Origin: Corynebacterium choanae
GTDB taxonomy: Bacteria; Actinomycetota; Actinomycetes; Mycobacteriales; Mycobacteriaceae
Assembly: GCF_003813965.1 (NCBI RefSeq)
Contig: NZ_CP033896.1
Span: forward strand, 992,001-1,056,000
Length of the DNA stretch: 64,000 nt
Reading direction: 5' to 3'
Numbering within the stretch: position 1 is the first letter of the stretch; each line of letters opens with the position of its first letter. The position numbers and the translations under genes are program-made. Below are positions 8,994 to 18,813 of this stretch, one piece after another. The notes below the pieces were generated by a model. That model was not told the origin of the DNA. It saw only the letters and a list, made by a program, of their open reading frames with translations, and did no database searches.

Positions 8994-10910
8994 GTGACTC
9001 ATCCTGAATTTCGTAACGTCGCGATTGTCGCCCACGTTGACCATGGCAAAACCACCCTTGTTGACGCTATGCTGCGCCAGTCAGGGGCGTTTGATGACCA
9101 TGCGGAACTGGTCGACCGCGTCATGGACTCTGGTGATTTGGAAAAGGAAAAAGGCATCACCATCCTGGCGAAGAACACCGCCATTCACCGCAAAGGTGCC
9201 GGCAAAGATGGCCGCGATTTGGTGATCAACGTCATCGACACCCCGGGTCACGCTGACTTCGGTGGTGAGGTGGAACGTGCCTTGTCGATGGTTGACGGGG
9301 TCGTGCTGCTCGTTGATGCTTCCGAAGGTCCCCTTCCGCAGACCCGTTTCGTGCTGGGCAAGGCACTGGCTGCGAAAATGCCGGTGATCATTGTGGTCAA
9401 CAAGACTGACCGTCCCGATGCCCGCATTGAGGAAGTGGTTGATGAATCCCATGATCTGCTGCTCGAGCTAGCCTCCACGCTGGAGGATGAAGAAGCAGCC
9501 GCTGCTGCTGAAAACCTCCTTGATCTGCCGGTGCTATACGCCTCCGGCCGGGAAGGGAAAGCGTCGACGGAAAATCCCGGCAATGGCAATGTGCCGGCGG
9601 CGGAAGATCTGCAGGCACTCTTTGATGTGCTCTACGATGTGCTGCCGGAGCCTTCCGTGGAACTCGACGCGCCGCTGCAGGCACATGTCACCAACTTGGA
9701 CTCGTCGTCCTTCCTGGGACGTATCGGCCTGGTGCGGGTCCATGCTGGCACCTTGAAAAAGGGTCAGCAGGTTGCTTGGATTCACTACGACGAAGATGGC
9801 AATCAGCATATAAAAAATGTCAAGATTGCGGAATTGCTGCGCACGGTCGGGGTTGATCGGCAACCAGCACAGGAAGTCATCGCCGGCGATATTGCGGCTA
9901 TCAGCGGTATTGACGAAGTGATGATTGGCGACACGTTGGCAGATGTCAACGATCCTCGGCCACTGCCGCGAATCACCGTCGACGAGCCGGCGATCGCCAT
10001 GACCATTGGGGTGAATACTTCCCCGATGGCCGGTCGCGGTGGTGGCAAGAAACTTACTGCCCGCCTGGTCAAGGCACGTCTGGATCAGGAACTGATCGGT
10101 AACGTCTCGATTAAGGTGTTGCCCACCGAACGCCCTGATGCGTGGGAGGTGCAAGGCCGCGGCGAGATGGCGCTGTCGGTGTTGGTGGAAACCATGCGTC
10201 GGGAAGGTTTCGAGCTCACTGTGGGTAAGCCACAGGTGGTGACGAAAACTATCGACGGGAAAGTGCATGAGCCTTTCGAGCACATGGTGATCGACATCCC
10301 AGCGGAGCATCAGGGTGCTGTCACCCAGCTGATGGCTGCCCGGCAGGGACGGATGCTGAGCATGGACAACACCGGCACCGACTGGGTGCGAATGGAATAC
10401 CGGGTTCCTGCCCGCGGGTTGATCGGTTTCCGGACCACCTTTATGACGGAGACCCGCGGCACTGGTATCGCCAACCATTATTCCGATGGCTACGACCTGT
10501 GGGCCGGGGAGATCAAGGATCGGGCGACCGGCTCGTTGGTTGCTGACCGTACCGGCCAAATCACTGCCTACGCCTTGCAGCAGCTTGCTGATCGTGGTTC
10601 CTTCTTCGTGGAACCTGGTTTCCAGGCCTATGAAGGCATGGTGGTTGGTGCGAACAACCGCGATGAAGACATGGACATCAACATCACCCGGGAAAAGAAA
10701 CTCACCAACATGCGCTCGGCAACGGCCGATGCCACGGTGACCTTGGCGAAGGCAAAGGTGCTTTCGTTGGAAGAAGCCATGGAGTTCTGTGGCGCTGACG
10801 AGTGTGTGGAAGTCACCCCAGATGTGATCCGGGTACGCAAAGTGATCTTGTCTGCCACTGAACGTGGACGTGCCCGTTCCCGTGAAAAGCAGCGCAACAA
10901 GAACGCGTAA
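8994..10910 (+). CDS. typA: Translational GTPase TypA/BipA
   Basis: Ribosome-associated GTPase of the EF-G/LepA class that helps 50S assembly and stress adaptation. The 638-residue length is typical. Visible motifs are the P loop AHVDHGKT at residues 13-20, the switch segment [28 protein letters not shown] and the guanine-specificity motif [11 protein letters not shown]. The C-terminal region has the TypA-specific GRGELAL-like segment (here [10 protein letters not shown]) and [15 protein letters not shown]. The start is GTG at 8994, giving the conserved opening [17 protein letters not shown]; only a weak GAAAG site lies just upstream, with AGGAG farther away. It is followed by two hairpins. 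Next to lpqW and mshB, as in mycobacteria. Confidence 0.97.
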   Translation: MTHPEFRNVAIVAHVDHGKTTLVDAMLRQSGAFDDHAELVDRVMDSGDLEKEKGITILAKNTAIHRKGAGKDGRDLVINVIDTPGHADFGGEVERALSMVDGVVLLVDASEGPLPQTRFVLGKALAAKMPVIIVVNKTDRPDARIEEVVDESHDLLLELASTLEDEEAAAAAENLLDLPVLYASGREGKASTENPGNGNVPAAEDLQALFDVLYDVLPEPSVELDAPLQAHVTNLDSSSFLGRIGLVRVHAGTLKKGQQVAWIHYDEDGNQHIKNVKIAELLRTVGVDRQPAQEVIAGDIAAISGIDEVMIGDTLADVNDPRPLPRITVDEPAIAMTIGVNTSPMAGRGGGKKLTARLVKARLDQELIGNVSIKVLPTERPDAWEVQGRGEMALSVLVETMRREGFELTVGKPQVVTKTIDGKVHEPFEHMVIDIPAEHQGAVTQLMAARQGRMLSMDNTGTDWVRMEYRVPARGLIGFRTTFMTETRGTGIANHYSDGYDLWAGEIKDRATGSLVADRTGQITAYALQQLADRGSFFVEPGFQAYEGMVVGANNRDEDMDINITREKKLTNMRSATADATVTLAKAKVLSLEEAMEFCGADECVEVTPDVIRVRKVILSATERGRARSREKQRNKNA

Positions 10911-10937
10911 GCAACGTTTCCATCTGCTTGGAGGCAT

Positions 10938-10969
10938 GCTCGCCGGGATCAGGCACTGATCCGGCGGGC
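10938..10969. other. Strong hairpin just after typA
   Basis: GC-CGCCGG-ATCAG at 10938-10952 pairs with CTGAT-CCGGCG-GC at 10956-10969 around a 3-nt loop, interrupted only by single-base bulges. An outer pair GCAACG (10911-10916) and CGTTGC (10973-10978) could extend it. It begins 27 nt after the typA stop but has no T tract, so it may protect the mRNA end or act in a factor-dependent terminator. Confidence 0.6.
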
Positions 10970-11044
10970 AACCGTTGCGCCTGCCAGCACGGTAGGAGAG
11001 CAAGCGGGATGATCTCCTCTGCAGCCTGCTAACCGCCAATACAG

Positions 11045-11106
11045 AAGCCTTCCACCGGCAACGTCGATGTTTTTCCATCGTGCCTGCCGCCAGTGGAAGG
11101 CTTTTG
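11045..11106 (+). terminator. Long hairpin with T tail, likely typA terminator
   Basis: Three nested arms are perfectly complementary: AAGCCTTCCAC (11045-11055) with GTGGAAGGCTT (11093-11103), CGGCA (11056-11060) with TGCCG (11085-11089), and CGATG (11065-11069) with CATCG (11076-11080). A short T run (CTTTTG) follows on the plus strand. The hairpin lies between typA and the convergent OPT gene, so it may serve plus-strand transcripts. Confidence 0.65.
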
Positions 11107-11199
11107 TGTTGCAATGCTGGGAATCCCTCAACCCCATTATCTGAAGTGCTCGTTGTCGACGCAGAGGCAGCTGCTGGCGCGCAAACCCCTGAGAAACCA

Positions 11200-11248
11200 C
11201 ACCCCCTGATACACCACTGTGGGCTACACAGTGCTGCACCAGGGGGTG
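11200..11248 (-). terminator. Hairpin downstream of the OPT gene
   Basis: CACCCCCTG (11200-11208) pairs with CAGGGGGTG (11240-11248), and an inner arm CACTGTG (11215-11221) pairs with CACAGTG (11227-11233). It lies about 215 bp beyond the end of the minus-strand OPT gene. Read on that strand it is followed by GTGGTTTCTC, which is only modestly T-rich, so the terminator role is tentative. Confidence 0.4.
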
Positions 11249-11463
11249 AAGTCATTCCCGGCCAACTTCTCACCAGCCGCGGCAGTGTTCTACGCGCCGA
11301 GTTGGTGCGTACTGGCTACCGTCGATGATTCCGGTTATTGTCGGGGAGTTGACCTGGTGTCCCCGCCGCGTATGGTGTGCAAGCAACACTGCCTTGCAGC
11401 GGGGGATCACAACCGGGTGTTGGTGGGGTGAGTCACTACCAGTTGGTGGTGACTGTTGATGGT

Positions 11464-13500
11464 TTACAGGCCGGCGGCTTGTTCCCGTTGTGCCGGGGGT
11501 GGAGTGGCAGCTGCTGTGCGCACTGCCAAGTTTTTCACCCACAGGTAGCAGCCGATGATCAGCCCGGCAAACAGGATAAAGCCTGCCCAGTTGGCGATGG
11601 TGGCCGGATAGGAGTCGCCGACGACGGCCAGTGGATCACCATTACCGGTGGCGGCAATGATCCCGGCGTAGAGCACACCAAAAAGCGATTCACCAACGAT
11701 CAAACCAGTGGCCATGAGCACGCCGAGGCGTTTCATCAGCTCCGGATGGGTGCCTTTCGCTGCCCACTTGTCATAGAACACACCGATCGTCGCACCAATC
11801 GGCACAATCAGCGTCAACGACACCGGCAGATACATCCCCATGCCGACGGCAAGAGGTGGCAGCTGCTTCGACTTGGTGGTTTTCCGCAACACTTCATCGA
11901 TCACAATGATGACAGCACCGATTGCTGCCCCCATGCCGATCAGTGACCAGTCCAGTGAATCAGAGAAAATACCTTGTGCCACAGACGACAGCAGTGCCGC
12001 CTGTGGGGCGGCGAGGGCGTCCGCACCGGCACCTTCCATACCCACGAAACCGAACCCGGTGTACATCAGCTGCAGGACAGGGGGAATAATCGCCGCCCCA
12101 AAGAGCACACCGAGCATCAACGCAACCTGCTGTTTCCACGGGGTAGCCCCGACCAGTTGACCAGTTTTCAAGTCTTGCAAGTTGTCGTTCGAGATCGTGG
12201 CAATACCGAATACCACCGCCGAGGTAAACAGTGTGTAGGCGATCAGGCCGTCAGCATTGTCGGCATTTCCGCCGCCGGTGACGACTTTGATCAACAGGGC
12301 GGCGGAAATCACGACAATAATGCCCACCCCAGAGATGGGGGAGTTCGACGCCCCGATAAGACCGGCCATGTAGCCGCAAATTGCAGCCACCAGCAGTCCG
12401 ACAAGAAGTACATACACAATCGACAGGGCAATCAGCGCACCGGTGTGGTGTACCAGCGGGGTGTCTTTGACAAATAGCCACAGCAGCAGGCCGATTGGCA
12501 GCATGGAGGCGATAGTTACCCCCACAACGACTGTGAACGGCAGGTCGCGTTCTTGCAAAGGCACCGTCGAACCAGCTTGCCGTGACCGGGAGGATGCTAA
12601 GGATTCCCGCATTCCGGAGACGATAGGGCCGATAATTTTCACCAAGGTCCACACGGCAGCAATAGCCATTGTGCCGGCACCAATAAACCGCACATCCGAG
12701 GAGAAGGTGGATCCGACAATATCGGAAACATCTGCACCGGCGGACAGGCTGGAGACTTCATCGGCGGTAAAGATCGGCAGCAGCACCCCGTAGGAGATGA
12801 GCAAACCAACAATCATCGCCGCACCAACGCCTAAGCCCACCAGGTGACCGACACCGATGAGTGCCAGCGACAGGGAGGAGCCGATCATAGTGGCACCACC
12901 GCCGAAGCGGAATGCATTCGAAAGCGAACCGGCAGCGAGTTTCATCGCGGCGATAAGCCCCATTCCGGCGGAGGCTAAAGCGCCCACGATAATGGTGTGC
13001 AGTCCTGCTTTGTTCTCTGCGACGGAACCTTGCGCGTCACCAACTTTGAGTACTTCTGCTGCCGCAACACCTTCCGGATAGGGCAGGTCAGAGCCGGTGA
13101 CCAGCGCCCGGCGCAAAGGAATGGAATAGGTGACGCCGAGAATGCCGCCGATCGCGCAGACAAACGCGGTTTCCCAATAGGAGAAACCTGTCCACCAGCC
13201 GATCATCACCAAACCGGGCAGCACGAAAATAATTGCCGAAAGGGTACCTGCCGCCGAAGCGATGGTCTGCACAATGTTGTTCTCCATAATGGAGTGGTTT
13301 TTAAACCGGCGCAGCACCGCCATGGAAATCACAGCAGCAGGAATAGAGGTGGCAAACGTTAAGCCCACTTTCAGGCCAAGATAAATATTTGCGGCGGTAA
13401 ACACCAGGGTGATCAGTCCGCCGAGCAGCACACCGCGGAGGGTGAGCTCTTTAAGAGCGGAATTCGCCTGCTGGGGTGCCGCAGGAGTCGTAGTAGTCAT
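11464..13500 (-). CDS. OPT-family oligopeptide/metal-chelate transporter
   Basis: Large polytopic permease (678 residues, about 14-16 hydrophobic segments) of the OPT family. The prokaryotic members import peptides or iron-chelate-like ligands using the proton gradient. The N-terminal LTLRGVLLGGLITLVFTAANIYLG region and the central GLIGASNSPISGVGI stretch (the NPISG-type motif) identify the family. TPWKQQVALMLGVLFGA and the late TGLIVGESLFGVLYAGI helix also fit. ATG at 13500 gives the standard short cytosolic N-terminus. Only AAAGGACGGG about 14 nt upstream resembles a ribosome site, so the start is less certain. It stands alone; the substrate is unknown. Confidence 0.9.
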   Translation of the reverse strand: MTTTTPAAPQQANSALKELTLRGVLLGGLITLVFTAANIYLGLKVGLTFATSIPAAVISMAVLRRFKNHSIMENNIVQTIASAAGTLSAIIFVLPGLVMIGWWTGFSYWETAFVCAIGGILGVTYSIPLRRALVTGSDLPYPEGVAAAEVLKVGDAQGSVAENKAGLHTIIVGALASAGMGLIAAMKLAAGSLSNAFRFGGGATMIGSSLSLALIGVGHLVGLGVGAAMIVGLLISYGVLLPIFTADEVSSLSAGADVSDIVGSTFSSDVRFIGAGTMAIAAVWTLVKIIGPIVSGMRESLASSRSRQAGSTVPLQERDLPFTVVVGVTIASMLPIGLLLWLFVKDTPLVHHTGALIALSIVYVLLVGLLVAAICGYMAGLIGASNSPISGVGIIVVISAALLIKVVTGGGNADNADGLIAYTLFTSAVVFGIATISNDNLQDLKTGQLVGATPWKQQVALMLGVLFGAAIIPPVLQLMYTGFGFVGMEGAGADALAAPQAALLSSVAQGIFSDSLDWSLIGMGAAIGAVIIVIDEVLRKTTKSKQLPPLAVGMGMYLPVSLTLIVPIGATIGVFYDKWAAKGTHPELMKRLGVLMATGLIVGESLFGVLYAGIIAATGNGDPLAVVGDSYPATIANWAGFILFAGLIIGCYLWVKNLAVRTAAATPPPAQREQAAGL

Positions 13501-14059
13501 GAGGGGAGTAGAGCCCGTCCTTTTCGGTTGTACATCCATGCCATGGCGCATGCGAATGCGTCCACTGACTGTGTGCACCAAACTGGGGAAGCGTAAGCCC
13601 TGCGTATTGCGGTGCGGTGTCGAACAACCATCGCAGTACCTAGACCTGGATGTCGCTGCCACAATTTGGCCATGCCGGGCTGTCGTGTCCAAGCATCGCT
13701 GCAGCAGAGTGGAATGGTGATCCCAGGTTGCGCTCTACGTTTCTTTTGCCGGTGCACAAGATAACTGCAACATTGTTCCCCGGTGTTGCAGGACAAATCA
13801 AATAGTAGGCACAGGAAATTGCAGGTAGTCGTTGCAATGTGGCCGGTACTCTCACCGTAGATGAAGCAATAGTTATCCCGGATAAGCTGCGCAAAAGCAG
13901 GTGGGAAAGTATTGCGATTCGCCCCTCCCATTGCCCATTATGATCGCCGTCACACCCATGGGTTGGTCTTCTGAACCCGCTGCAGGACATAGCTGTCACA
14001 GCTTTGTTTACTCTGTATCTGAAAGCCACTCCCGGTGAAGAATGCCGGTGTCTCCCGCC

Positions 14060-14097
14060 GGAGCGGGGGTTCGTCGCCGGAACGAGGGTTCGCCGCC
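14060..14097. repeat. Imperfect 19-bp tandem repeat
   Basis: Two adjacent 19-mers, GGAGCGGGGGTTCGTCGCC (14060-14078) and GGAACGAGGGTTCGCCGCC (14079-14097), differ at three positions. It is non-coding and lies upstream of lpqW. Confidence 0.55.
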
Positions 14098-14207
14098 GCG
14101 TGCAGGGCACGGCTGCATCTGGTTACACCTTGTTGCGGCGAGACCAGCTACTGCGCTGTTTGGATATTCCGTATTTCATGGAAGATAGGCTGTGTGTAGT
14201 CGGTGCC

Positions 14208-14237
14208 CGGTGCAGTGATTGCACGGTGCAGTGATTG
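14208..14237. repeat. 14-bp direct repeat, 16-bp period, upstream of lpqW
   Basis: CGGTGCAGTGATTG occurs twice, at 14208-14221 and 14224-14237. The second copy overlaps the first codons of the longest possible lpqW frame, one reason to prefer a later start for that gene. Confidence 0.55.
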
Positions 14238-14324
14238 TCCTTGGTGCAACGTCGGTTCCATCAAAGCAGCCCGTGGTCGGCTGTGGGCATGGTGCCGGGT
14301 TGTGTGCTTACAGGTGGATCGGCA

Positions 14325-16754
14325 GTGAGCAACGATTGGGGGATTACCAACCCCCCGCACTGGCGTGCCGAAGCAGTGGCTGTGCCGGTACGCTTTGTGA
14401 TCGTGGGTACAACCAAGCAAGTGTTTACTATCGACTCCCATCGACGAGAGCAACAGCAGCACTGGTTTGCACGCCGCCGCTGGTGGCAGCGGGCGCTGAC
14501 CGTGCTCAGCGTCAGTGTGCTGGTTGCAAGCTGTGCTATGCCGGAGCCGGAACTTGTCGACGAAGCCGAACCAACAACCCCAACATCCACAGTCTCTACG
14601 GTGCCAGTGGTGCCGCGCGGCACACTGGTTGTTGGTATTGATCCGATCACTAGCGGGCTCAATCCCCACCTGGCTAGTGATCGCAATGATTTTGTTGTTA
14701 CTTTGAGCGATCTGGTGCTGCCCAGCGCCTTTGTGCATGGCAAGCTCAATGAAGATTTCATTGTCGCGTTTTCTGCTGACACGTACCCCACAGCAGCGGC
14801 ACCTGGTACAACACAAGCCACTGCCGCGCCGAATGACGCTGCACAATCCGATAGTCAAACCTTGCCAGCAGACCCGCCCGGTGGCGGACAAACCACAGCA
14901 GAAAACCAAGCTGCTCCTGACCCGGCACACAATGATGCATCCTCCACCGAGGCGGCGGCAGATACCGCTGCGGAAGCCGTGCAGGTAGCGCAGCGTCTGC
15001 ACTATGAGATTGATCCGCGGGCGCAATGGTCTGATGGCACCCCGATTACTGGTAATGATTTCGTCTACTTGTGGCAGTCGATCATCAACACCCCTGACGC
15101 GCTTGATTATGCCGCCTATTCGCGGATTGCTGATATTGCGGTCAGTGACGGCGGCACTTCGGTGGATGTGACGCTGCGTGCCCCACTTGCTGACCCTTCC
15201 GTTTTATTTACCCATTTGCTGCCGTCGCATCTGCTCACCCCACGAGAGGTGAGTTTTCATGATGCGCTCCAAAACGAGATTCCCGCTTCGGCGGGGAAAT
15301 TCCTCGTTTCCCATATTGACCAGTTCCGTGGTGCAGTCGAGTTGCATCGCAATGACCGGTATTGGGGTCCACATCCTTCCCCGTTGGATCGACTCGATTT
15401 CGTCGAGGTTGATCATCCCACCCAGGTGGGTTCCATGCTGCGGTCGAAGCAACTTGCCGCAATTGATCTCACCGCGGCGCCGACGATGATTGAGCAGCTT
15501 GCTTTACTCCCTGATGTGACAGTGACCCCAGCGTTTGGGGTAGTCGCTGATCTGCAGCTTTCGCTTTCGGTTTCTTCGCCGATTTTGTACACCAGTGAGA
15601 TTCGCGGGGAGCTTGCTGGCCTTTTAGATTATGACCAAATCGGCAGGATTGTGTCCCGGGGGATTGCGGGATCTTTGCGGGAACGACCGTCACTGGTGGC
15701 ACCGTTGATTGACCAGTTAGCTGACGTCTCGTTACCGGAAGAATTTGTGAGCGCCAACTTCTATGATCAACAAGGTCGTGCCCTTGCCGAGGTGCCGTTT
15801 AGGAACACTCAGACTGCGGCAACTACGACCACCCACGGTGGAACACAGTCCTCAGCAGCTGATCCTGAGTCTGCCAGTGATACACAGTCAACACCGCCGA
15901 AAAAAGCGTTGGCTACTGCGGTACGTCAAGCAGGGCGGGCGGTGGTTATCGGCGCTGACGCCGATGATGAGCAAGCGGTCACTGCCGCTGAGGTGATCGC
16001 TGACCAATTAAGCCGGGTGGGGATTCCGGCAAAAACGTATCGTGCCACGGTCGCTGAAGCGACCGGGGTGTTACTTCCGGCCGGCACCATTGATGCGTTT
16101 GTCGCCTGGCAGCAGCCAACCACGAATCCGGTGCTGCTCGCTGACCGGTATAGTTGTCCGGCTGTAGCGCACAGTGCGATGGTCGACGATGCGTTATTGC
16201 CACCATCGATAAGCGACGAAGAAGCTGCTGCAGGATCACGCCTACAGCAGGAGGCCACCACCACCTCGCCTTCGCCTCGAAGCGCTTCAGATGGTGAACC
16301 AGTGGGGCAAGATCAGGCGGATAACGCTGTCCCTGATGGATCGATGGATAACGCCCTGGCGGGGGATGCTGCTGCACACGATAACGAGGCTGCTGCACAC
16401 GATAACTCCGTTACGGCAACAACCGACGACAGTGGTGCACGTGCTGAGGGAACCCTGCCGCCGGAAGGCTCAGCGGCAGGAAGCGTGTTGATTGCCCGGC
16501 ATAGCAATTTCAGTGGTTTGTGTGACCCGGGTCTTGACGGTGATATTCATCGCCTGCTGGCTGGGGAAGTTGCGTTTGATGAGGTCGCCCAAGCAGCTGC
16601 TGATGTCGCCAACCGGGAACATGCGATCATTCCGCTGCTGCGGCGTCCACGGGTGTGGGTGACTGGCAGTGCGCTTGATCTTATTAATCCGATTCCGACT
16701 GCGTTTCGTCCACTTATCGACGATCGCACAGTGCTGCGGCCTACGAATCGATAA
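14325..16754 (+). CDS. lpqW: LpqW-like lipoprotein (family 5 substrate-binding fold)
   Basis: Cell-envelope lipoprotein with the fold of extracytoplasmic peptide-binding proteins. In mycobacteria and corynebacteria LpqW, encoded next to typA, does not feed an importer but steers mannosylation of PIM/LM/LAM glycolipids. Here an Arg/Trp-rich segment precedes a signal helix ending in LVASC (lipobox). The binding-protein core shows RGTLVVGIDPITSGLNPHLA and a QWSDGTPITGNDFVYLW stretch. At about 809 residues it is longer than the roughly 600-650 I would expect. The excess is mostly three low-complexity Ala/Thr/Gln/Asp/Ser-rich segments near nt 14790-14990, 15810-15910 and 16230-16480. GTG 14325 has AGGTGGA 6 nt upstream; GTG 14421 would give a more usual signal peptide. 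Confidence 0.8.
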   Translation: MSNDWGITNPPHWRAEAVAVPVRFVIVGTTKQVFTIDSHRREQQQHWFARRRWWQRALTVLSVSVLVASCAMPEPELVDEAEPTTPTSTVSTVPVVPRGTLVVGIDPITSGLNPHLASDRNDFVVTLSDLVLPSAFVHGKLNEDFIVAFSADTYPTAAAPGTTQATAAPNDAAQSDSQTLPADPPGGGQTTAENQAAPDPAHNDASSTEAAADTAAEAVQVAQRLHYEIDPRAQWSDGTPITGNDFVYLWQSIINTPDALDYAAYSRIADIAVSDGGTSVDVTLRAPLADPSVLFTHLLPSHLLTPREVSFHDALQNEIPASAGKFLVSHIDQFRGAVELHRNDRYWGPHPSPLDRLDFVEVDHPTQVGSMLRSKQLAAIDLTAAPTMIEQLALLPDVTVTPAFGVVADLQLSLSVSSPILYTSEIRGELAGLLDYDQIGRIVSRGIAGSLRERPSLVAPLIDQLADVSLPEEFVSANFYDQQGRALAEVPFRNTQTAATTTTHGGTQSSAADPESASDTQSTPPKKALATAVRQAGRAVVIGADADDEQAVTAAEVIADQLSRVGIPAKTYRATVAEATGVLLPAGTIDAFVAWQQPTTNPVLLADRYSCPAVAHSAMVDDALLPPSISDEEAAAGSRLQQEATTTSPSPRSASDGEPVGQDQADNAVPDGSMDNALAGDAAAHDNEAAAHDNSVTATTDDSGARAEGTLPPEGSAAGSVLIARHSNFSGLCDPGLDGDIHRLLAGEVAFDEVAQAAADVANREHAIIPLLRRPRVWVTGSALDLINPIPTAFRPLIDDRTVLRPTNR
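16368..16406 (+). repeat. 21-bp coding tandem duplication inside lpqW
   Basis: GCTGCTGCACACGATAAC at 16368-16385 recurs at 16389-16406 with a 3-nt spacer, encoding two AAHDN units. It sits in the third low-complexity segment and looks like a recent slippage event. Confidence 0.75.
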
Positions 16755-17236
16755 GTGTTCTACGCCTGCAGCAAGCTGGCAGGTGGTTCCGATCGAAGCA
16801 GTAACAATGAGGGCGCCAGCATTGACGCAACATTGTCAGCACTGGCATACCCAAGCCTGCTCCGACAGCATGGAGGCGACAGCGAATCAACTCGTTGTAG
16901 CGCTGCCAGCGCGGTAGCTACCACCCACAGGACACTCACGATGGGGTTGGGTCGCGTTACTAGTGGTGCATCCCTGAAGCGGTGGCCAAGGTGCTGTTGT
17001 CCGATGTGTTTCAAGTTCCGCAATACTGCACGTCGCAGAGCTATACAGCATGTTGCACAGCTGCGGAGGGGGTTGCCTTGTGCCACCAATTGTTTGCCGT
17101 GCGGCTGGCAGTGCACGATCACTGTAGTGTTCCATATTGGCCAGTTGCGAGCGGTCGCCACATGCCAAGGGCGCGAGTTCGCGAGATTCATCAGTGTGGT
17201 AGAACAGGGTTTGTGCAACAACAATCCGCTGACCAT
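16755..17236. other. Non-coding stretch between lpqW and mshB
   Basis: About 480 bp. The mshB frame stays open upstream to 16982, but the translated segment is Cys/His-rich and unlike any deacetylase. No other candidate gene was seen. The mshB promoter is expected here. Confidence 0.45.
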
Positions 17237-18283
17237 ATGCCAACCACTTCACAATCATCTGCGATCTTGCAACCAGATTCACATCCAGTCGATGCCTGTA
17301 GCGTGCGTGATCTCACGGGGCAATCGATCATTGCTGTGCATGCACATCCGGATGACGAGGCGATTTGGACAGGTGGCTTGCTGGCGCAACTTGCCCGCCG
17401 CGGAGCCGATGTCACGGTGGTGACCTGTACGCTCGGGGAGCAGGGGGAAGTGATCAGCGACCCGTTGCAAGGCTTGGTCGCCGATCATGCGGATCAACTC
17501 GGCGGATATCGGCACACTGAACTGCAGCAGTCGCTGGCCGCATTGCAGGTTCGTGGCTGCTATCTCGGAGGGATTGGCACCTATCGGGACTCGGGAATGG
17601 TAGGGGATGCGGCCAATAGCCATCCGCGGGCGTTTATTCACAGTGGTGAGCAGGCAGTCGAGGATCTTGTCGCGATTATCGACCGGTTACGACCGTCACT
17701 GTTGGTGACCTACGGTCCCGATGGTGGCTATGGTCATCCGGATCATATTCGTGCCCATGAAATCACTCACGCCGCGGTTGCTCAACTTCTTGCATCGTCG
17801 GCACATACCGGCGACGACTCGCTGCACACGTATGCGCAATCGATTCGGATTTTGTGGGCGGTGACTTGGCAGCCAGCATTGGAAACAGGAAGTCGTGCTA
17901 TTGCTGCAGCCCCTGATGGGTGGCGCATCCCACAACCAGAGGAGATCGCCTGCGTTGCGGATGCTGATATCGCTATCGCGTTGGATGAGGCGGATTGTGC
18001 GGCAAAAATCGCGGCGATGAAAGCCCATGCCACACAGTTGTGGATTGCTGACGGTACCACTGCAGTCACCCGCCCGGCGCCGGCATATGCGACAGTGACA
18101 GATTTCTCCACCGTGTGTGGCGTGTTTGCATTATCAAACTTGATCACCCAGCCACTATTGCGGCGGGAATATTATCAACTCGGGGCAGGTCCTGCCCTGT
18201 CACACAGTGGCTCAACACCGCTTAGCCCTGCGTCAGGACAACCTCCACACCTGGTAGATTCAGCGGATCTTTTCTTGCGCTAG
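17237..18283 (+). CDS. mshB: MshB-type N-acetylglucosaminyl-inositol deacetylase (mycothiol pathway)
   Basis: Zinc hydrolase of the LmbE/PIG-L fold. It removes the acetyl group from GlcNAc-inositol, the second step of mycothiol synthesis in the cytosol. The metal motif AHPDDE is at residues 36-41 (zinc ligands His37 and Asp40 by family analogy), and the later GGYGHPDH supplies the third ligand, His170. The TLGEQGEV and YLGGIGTYRDSGM segments are typical of MshB rather than the related conjugate amidase Mca, and the location after typA-lpqW matches mycobacterial mshB. ATG 17237 gives 348 residues, somewhat longer than usual at the N-terminus, and has no clear ribosome site, so the true start may be internal or leaderless. 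Confidence 0.88.
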   Translation: MPTTSQSSAILQPDSHPVDACSVRDLTGQSIIAVHAHPDDEAIWTGGLLAQLARRGADVTVVTCTLGEQGEVISDPLQGLVADHADQLGGYRHTELQQSLAALQVRGCYLGGIGTYRDSGMVGDAANSHPRAFIHSGEQAVEDLVAIIDRLRPSLLVTYGPDGGYGHPDHIRAHEITHAAVAQLLASSAHTGDDSLHTYAQSIRILWAVTWQPALETGSRAIAAAPDGWRIPQPEEIACVADADIAIALDEADCAAKIAAMKAHATQLWIADGTTAVTRPAPAYATVTDFSTVCGVFALSNLITQPLLRREYYQLGAGPALSHSGSTPLSPASGQPPHLVDSADLFLR

Positions 18284-18813
18284 CGGGTATGCTGCAAAAA
18301 CGGGGTCAAGGTTCGCGACCTCTTGTATTCTTGCAGCGGAAGACGCAGAGCTTTCAAGACTTGCTGCACCAAGTTTTGCTGCACCTTGCAAGACGCTATG
18401 ACCTAGAGGTTGTCTATGGTGTTTCCCTGCAGCATCGGCTGCTGGGTGCCATGACCTGCAGTATCTCCTTCGGCGGGTTGAATTCCGCAGCGAACGCAGT
18501 GCCTGATGCCGATTGCGTTTACTGCAGCTGCCCGGCGGATTGTCCCTGGGTGTCGCCGGTGCCTGGTTTCATTGCCGGATTGGGGATACCGCGGAAAATT
18601 TATCATTCGGATGCCCGTCGTAGGTGCCTTACAGTGATAGAAGTTCCTTGCGTGTTGTTCCTTGCTCTGTGCTGTCCCTGGTTCGTTGCAGGAGTAGATT
18701 GCTTGTTTGCACAGCAAATGTGCTCGGTGGAAGGTGGATGCACACAAGGTGCAAGGATCAACTCCTTGTTGCCGTGGCGCAAAATGGAAGCACAACCCGT
18801 TGGAAGGTAAACC
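18284..18813. other. Non-coding stretch after mshB
   Basis: About 530 bp. A 173-codon plus-strand frame (18289-18810) runs through it. Its product is Cys-rich with no family resemblance, no ribosome site and no signal, so I do not call it a gene. The DNA is rich in CTGCAG, GCTGC and TGCAG words. Confidence 0.45.

Larger units (their letters stand above)
13501..14324. other. Divergent intergenic region between OPT and lpqW genes
   Basis: About 820 bp expected to hold the promoters of both flanking genes. No open frame here has coding character. It contains two short tandem repeats, listed separately. The segment just left of lpqW is rich in TGCAGT words. Confidence 0.45.

Noticed and set aside
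9534..11273. 579-codon minus-strand frame antisense to typA
   Set aside because: It is the codon shadow of typA, has no ribosome site, and its product is His/Arg-rich without any domain.
14148..15026. 292-codon minus-strand frame opposite the start of lpqW
   Set aside because: Antisense to a gene with clear lipobox and binding-protein motifs; Cys/Arg-rich product with no family.
18289..18810. 173-codon plus-strand frame after mshB
   Set aside because: No ribosome site, Cys-rich random-like product, and the DNA shows the same repetitive words as other spacers.
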